From Curtobacterium flaccumfaciens (lineage in GTDB: Bacteria > Actinomycetota > Actinomycetes > Actinomycetales > Microbacteriaceae): a DNA stretch of 64,000 nt. Positions 60,707 through 64,000 of the stretch are shown here, piece after piece; the first letter of the stretch is position 1, and every line of letters begins with the position of its first letter. The stretch covers positions 1 to 64,000 of the forward strand of contig NZ_SNVW01000010.1 in assembly GCF_004361695.1 (NCBI RefSeq), read 5' to 3'. Position numbers and translations under genes: made by a program. The notes beneath the pieces are model-generated. The model made no database searches. It was given only the letters and a program-made list of their open reading frames with translations, and had not been told where the DNA came from.

Positions 60707-61471
60707 TCACAAGGGGTCGGGCGACGTTCCCCCGATACGCGCAGCCGACACACCGAGTTCGTGCGCCAGGAACGTCCACATCCAGCGCAGCGCGACCGTG
60801 TTCGTCAGCGCGGGCACCCCCTGGGCGATCTGCGTCGCGACGCCGTCGCTGTAGGCCGCGAGCTTGAGCGCGACGACCTCGGGTGCCTCGGCGGGCGTGA
60901 AGACACCGGACTCCGTCCCGCGGCGGACGACCCGGACGAGACAGGCCTCCCACACGCGGATGCGCTCGGCGTACTCGGCCGCGACCTCGGGCCGTCGCGC
61001 GACGGCGGTCCAGTAGTCGGACCAGATCCGCCAGTGCTGCCGGACCTGCTCGGTGTCGCCGAAGAGGGGCGCGACGAGCATCCGGAGCGCGGTGACGGGG
61101 TCGGGCTCGGCGTCGACCGCCGCGACGATCGCCCCGTAGAAGCGTTCGGTCTCAAGGACGACGACCTCGTTGAGGATCTCAGCGACGCTGCCGAAGTGGT
61201 ACGTCACCGTGCCGACGGAGACGTCCGCCGCCGACGCGATGTCGCGGAGCCCCGTCGCGCCCACCCCCTGTCGGACGATGACGGCACGAGCGGCGTCGAC
61301 GATCATCGCCCGCCGGACCTCGGGCCGCTGCCGCGGGCGGGTCACGCCGGCCGTCGCGGCCCGGCGGCCACCCTCCGAGCCGCCGCCGGGGCCAGCGCCG
61401 CCGGGGCCCACGCCTGGGCCAGCGCCGCCAGGGCCGGCGCCCCCACCGGGGCCGTCACCGGGACCCCTCAC
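60707..61471 (-). CDS. TetR family regulator with Gly/Pro-rich N-terminus
   Basis: A 254-residue TetR-type regulator. The helix-turn-helix (IVDAARAVIVRQGVG then ATGLRDIASAADVSVGTVTYHFGS) begins near residue 55. GTG 61471 overlaps the CocE stop by four bases (GTGA), and gives an N-terminal 40 residues of GPGG/AGPG repeats. A GTG at 61345 would skip that repeat. It is at the end of the ABC-CocE-TetR chain, so it probably controls peptide uptake in this operon. Confidence 0.85.
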   Translation of the reverse strand: MRGPGDGPGGGAGPGGAGPGVGPGGAGPGGGSEGGRRAATAGVTRPRQRPEVRRAMIVDAARAVIVRQGVGATGLRDIASAADVSVGTVTYHFGSVAEILNEVVVLETERFYGAIVAAVDAEPDPVTALRMLVAPLFGDTEQVRQHWRIWSDYWTAVARRPEVAAEYAERIRVWEACLVRVVRRGTESGVFTPAEAPEVVALKLAAYSDGVATQIAQGVPALTNTVALRWMWTFLAHELGVSAARIGGTSPDPL

Positions 61472-63555
61472 GCCGAGGTCCTCGGCACGTCGTCGACGAA
61501 CGTGTGCTCGGCGACGAGCGTCTCCGGCGCGTCCGCTCCGCCGTCCCGCGCCCACGCCCGCACCGTGTTCACCACGTGGAAGGCCCCGGCGTCGGCGGTC
61601 AGCTCGGACGTCGTCTCGAGCCGCGCCTGCCACTCCGGCTTGGACAGCCCGATCGACCACCGCGACGACGCCCGCGCCGACGTCGGGTCGTCCTGCCGGA
61701 TCCGGTACGTCTCGCGGGCGTCCTCGGTGAAGACCAGCCCGTCCGGGTACACCCGTCCGCCGCCGTAGCCGGGGTCGACGTCGAGCGTCCACTCCCCCGT
61801 CTCGACGTCGTGCGTGACGGTCCGCTGCGGGAGGGTCTCGGTCGGCGCCACACGCTCGATCGCCAGTGGCGTCGACCGCTGCGGCTCGTCGAAGCGCACC
61901 CCGTCGTCGGTGTCGCGGGTCCAGACCGGCAGCGACACCGACGAAACGGCGGGATCGATCGTCACGGTCGCGGCGGTGCCGTGCGGCCAGACCCAGGGCC
62001 AGTACGACGTCGACACGGCGACGCGGAGCCGGTGCCCGGCGGCGAACCGGTGGCCGGTCGACACGAGCCTGACCGGCAGCTCGGCGGGCACCCCCGGCTC
62101 GAGCGGCACGTTGCCGTCCGTGCCGTTGCGCTTCGCGGCGTTCAGGACCCCCCGCGTGACGAGCGTCGAGGAGCCGTCCGGCGCGACGTCGCAGAGCCGC
62201 ACGGTGACCGTGGCGCGGGGCTGGTCGCTCGTCACGGCGAGGTGCACCAGGACGTTGCCGAGCACGTCGACCGGTTCGTCGAGCGGCAGGTCGAAGCAGA
62301 CCGAGCGACCGTCCTCGGCGCGCTGGTCCGGGGGTAGGTCGGTGGCGTTGCCGAACGGGAAGAACCGTCCGGCGTCGGCACCCGTGTGCTGCGGCGACCG
62401 CACCACGACCGGCCCGTCCGCGCCACCGCGCAGGTCCGACAGCGCGACGACGCGGTCGTGGGTCGCGGTGGACGGCCACGCCTCGGCGCCGACCCACCGC
62501 CCACGACGCTCCGGGTAGTACGTGGCGGGCGGTTCGCCCTCGTTGATCCAGGCACGGAGGGCGGGGTCCTGCTCGACCCCGGTGTCGACCCCGCGCAGCC
62601 ACCGGTCCCACCACCGCAGGGTCTCCTGCAGGAAGCCGATCGACGGCCCGGGCGCGAGGCCGCGGTCCGGGTACTGGTGCGACCACGGCCCGACGATCCC
62701 CTTCACCGGAGCGTGCACGTTCGCCACCAGCCGCAGGACGGCGTCGCGGTAGGGGTCCGCCCAGCCGCCGACGGCGAGCACCGCGGCGCCGATGCCGTCG
62801 TAGTCCTCGGCGGCGCTGCCGTGCCGCCAGTAGTCGTCGCGCTCCTGGTGCGACAGCCACACCGGCGTCATCGGTCGGTTCGACTCCAGTCGCGCGCGCC
62901 ACTGCGACACCCACGACGACCCGACGACCTCGGGGCGGGGCGGCCGCGAGTTGAACGCGAACATCGTCGCGCCCCACGCCGCCATGTCGATGCCGAGCAC
63001 GGCGCCGCCGACGTAGTGCACGTCGTTGTCGTACCGGTCGTCGGTCGAGCAGACGGTCACGATCGCCTTGAGCGCCGCCGGTGCGCGGGCGGCGAGCTGC
63101 AGGGCGTTGAACCCGCCCCAGGAGATGCCGAACATGCCGACGGCGCCGGTGGACCACTCCTGCTCGGCGAGCCAGGCGATCACGGCCTCGCCGTCGCGGA
63201 GTTCCTGCTCGCTGTACTCGTCGTCGAAGGACCCGTCGGACGACCCGGTCCCGCGGATGTCCACCCGGACCGAGGCGTAGCCGTGTGCGGCGTACCAGGG
63301 GTGCCGCTCGGAGTCGCGCGGCGCCGTCCAGTCGTCGAGCCGGTACGGCAGGTACTCGAGGAGCACGGGGACCGGCGCGTCCGGTGCCGCCGTCGCCGGC
63401 GCCCAGATCCGGGTGTGCAGCCGGACGCCGTCGGGCATCGGGATCCACTCGTCGCGGACGGTCACGCCCTCCGGCAACGCCGGGTCGATCCCGAGGGCGG
63501 TGTGGCCGCCGTCGGGCAGCGCCGGGTCGGTCCCGATGGCGGTGTGGCCGGTCAT
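61468..63555 (-). CDS. CocE/NonD-type hydrolase (X-Pro dipeptidyl-peptidase-like)
   Basis: A 695-residue alpha/beta hydrolase. The nucleophile is in [10 protein letters not shown], and [11 protein letters not shown] precedes it, followed by the C-terminal jelly-roll domain ([10 protein letters not shown]) of X-Pro dipeptidyl-peptidases and CocE. The N-terminus has a 14-residue repeat (ALPDGG, ALPEG) from a 42-base duplication. No signal peptide, so it acts in the cytosol. It overlaps both neighbours by four bases, between an ABC ATPase for peptides and a TetR. Peptide or ester hydrolysis are both possible. Confidence 0.88.
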   Translation of the reverse strand: MTGHTAIGTDPALPDGGHTALGIDPALPEGVTVRDEWIPMPDGVRLHTRIWAPATAAPDAPVPVLLEYLPYRLDDWTAPRDSERHPWYAAHGYASVRVDIRGTGSSDGSFDDEYSEQELRDGEAVIAWLAEQEWSTGAVGMFGISWGGFNALQLAARAPAALKAIVTVCSTDDRYDNDVHYVGGAVLGIDMAAWGATMFAFNSRPPRPEVVGSSWVSQWRARLESNRPMTPVWLSHQERDDYWRHGSAAEDYDGIGAAVLAVGGWADPYRDAVLRLVANVHAPVKGIVGPWSHQYPDRGLAPGPSIGFLQETLRWWDRWLRGVDTGVEQDPALRAWINEGEPPATYYPERRGRWVGAEAWPSTATHDRVVALSDLRGGADGPVVVRSPQHTGADAGRFFPFGNATDLPPDQRAEDGRSVCFDLPLDEPVDVLGNVLVHLAVTSDQPRATVTVRLCDVAPDGSSTLVTRGVLNAAKRNGTDGNVPLEPGVPAELPVRLVSTGHRFAAGHRLRVAVSTSYWPWVWPHGTAATVTIDPAVSSVSLPVWTRDTDDGVRFDEPQRSTPLAIERVAPTETLPQRTVTHDVETGEWTLDVDPGYGGGRVYPDGLVFTEDARETYRIRQDDPTSARASSRWSIGLSKPEWQARLETTSELTADAGAFHVVNTVRAWARDGGADAPETLVAEHTFVDDVPRTSA
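63473..63549 (-). repeat. 42-base duplication in CocE 5' end
   Basis: Copies at about 63473-63507 and 63515-63549 are the same over 35 bases except three, in frame. They encode the HTA(I/L)G(T/I)DPALP repeat near the protein start. Confidence 0.75.
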
Positions 63556-64000
63556 GCGTCCTCCCAGTTCAGGGTGTGGTGTCCGTCGCCGCGGTCAGTC
63601 CAACCCTCGGCGTGTCGCCAGCGCGGGACCCCGTCGCCGACGTCGGGCAGCACGGTGCTGCCGGGCTCGAGCGTCGCCGCGAGGAGCGTCGACGTGTACG
63701 GGTGGTTCGGTCCGCCGAACACGCGCTCGGTGGGGCCGATCTCGACGATCTGCCCGCCCGTCATCACGGCGACCCGGTCGGCGACGCCGCGCACGACGGC
63801 GAGGTCGTGGCTGATGAACAGGCAGCTCAGTCCGCGCTCGCGCTGCAGGTCGGCGAGGAGCGACAGGATGCCGGCCTGCACCTGCACGTCGAGCGCCGTC
63901 GTGATCTCGTCCGCGACGACGAGCCGGGGTTCGGCCGCGAGAGCCCGGGCGATCCCGACGCGCTGGCGCTGGCCGCCGGACAGCTGCGCCGGCAGCCGGG
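63552..64000 (-). CDS. Peptide ABC transporter ATP-binding protein (partial)
   Basis: The C-terminal 148 or so residues of a DppD/DppF-like ATPase; the start lies beyond the window. Visible are the signature LSGGQRQR, Walker B LVVADE and the H-loop ISHDLAVV, then the oligopeptide-type tail motif [10 protein letters not shown]. It overlaps the CocE start by four bases, so transport and hydrolysis of the substrate are coupled. The rest of the transporter should lie upstream outside the window. Confidence 0.92.
   Translation of the reverse strand, partial: RLPAQLSGGQRQRVGIARALAAEPRLVVADEITTALDVQVQAGILSLLADLQRERGLSCLFISHDLAVVRGVADRVAVMTGGQIVEIGPTERVFGGPNHPYTSTLLAATLEPGSTVLPDVGDGVPRWRHAEGWTDRGDGHHTLNWEDA

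Noticed and set aside
1..64000. tRNA, rRNA, integrase, transposase, phage genes
   Set aside because: I looked for acceptor-stem and anticodon patterns and for DDE, tyrosine or serine recombinase motifs in the open frames and saw none.

Overview
The window is chromosomal DNA from a high-GC Gram-positive actinobacterium. The gene content and order (trpD-ctaE-qcrCAB, ruvCAB-yajC-secDF-relA, pdxST-thrS-apt, a PfkB/cytidylyltransferase heptose locus, GTG starts, 4-nt ATGA/GTGA overlaps) fit Microbacteriaceae, most likely Curtobacterium or a close relative. That placement is inferred from layout and protein style, not from a search. No rRNA, tRNA, CRISPR array, prophage or insertion sequence was seen. 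Bases 1-99 are almost pure G/C homopolymer and look like an assembly or sequencing artefact.

Layout. 0.2-5.6 kb: trpD on the minus strand, then the respiratory cytochrome genes ctaE-qcrC-qcrA-qcrB closed by a terminator. 5.7-14.1 kb: a metallophosphoesterase, a Stealth-type sugar-phosphate transferase, a three-gene minus-strand unit (SDR/DUF2867, SGNH hydrolase, membrane protein), deoC, a ROK kinase and a small AbiEi-like protein. 14.1-28.3 kb: a long minus-strand housekeeping block reading apt, thrS, HIT, pdxS, pdxT, yebC, ruvC, ruvA, ruvB, yajC, secD, secF, rhodanese, relA/spoT. 28.3-42.2 kb: small proteins, a ClpC-like ATPase preceded by an HspR-type HAIR operator, ybaK, a YidC paralogue, an MFS exporter, an LAxTG surface protein, NUDIX, USP, secreted SGNH and PRC-barrel proteins. 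42.4-54.8 kb: the accessory heart of the window, a nucleotide-heptose and glycosyltransferase cluster (GmhB, GmhA, two HldE-type fusions, three GT9 heptosyltransferase-like enzymes, two other GT-B glycosyltransferases, an SDR and an aldehyde dehydrogenase). 54.9-57.5 kb: DedA plus a NarL-type two-component system in one translationally coupled operon. 57.5-64 kb: alkaline phosphatase with a candidate PHO box, Dps, a SIP-domain-only protein under a candidate DtxR/IdeR iron box, a TetR regulator, a CocE-type hydrolase and the 3' part of a peptide ABC transporter ATPase.

How the genes work together. The heptose cluster contains enzymes for sedoheptulose-7-phosphate to NDP-heptose (isomerase GmhA, kinase and nucleotidyltransferase HldE, phosphatase GmhB) and several transferases that could place the sugar on a cell-envelope glycan, in an organism that lacks LPS. 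A canonical 6-epimerase (HldD) is absent; an unrelated classical SDR and an aldehyde dehydrogenase sit in the locus, so a modified or D,D-configured heptose is plausible.

Regulation and repeats. At least eight genes show a TANNNT-like -10 element 6-7 nt before the start codon, with no Shine-Dalgarno, the signature of leaderless transcripts. Intergenic DNA is rich in strong palindromes. One family carries the core CTGGAGGCGCG (or GGGAGGCGCG) and recurs across the window, including inside two coding regions. Palindromes also mark most convergent gene junctions, where they may act as two-way terminators.
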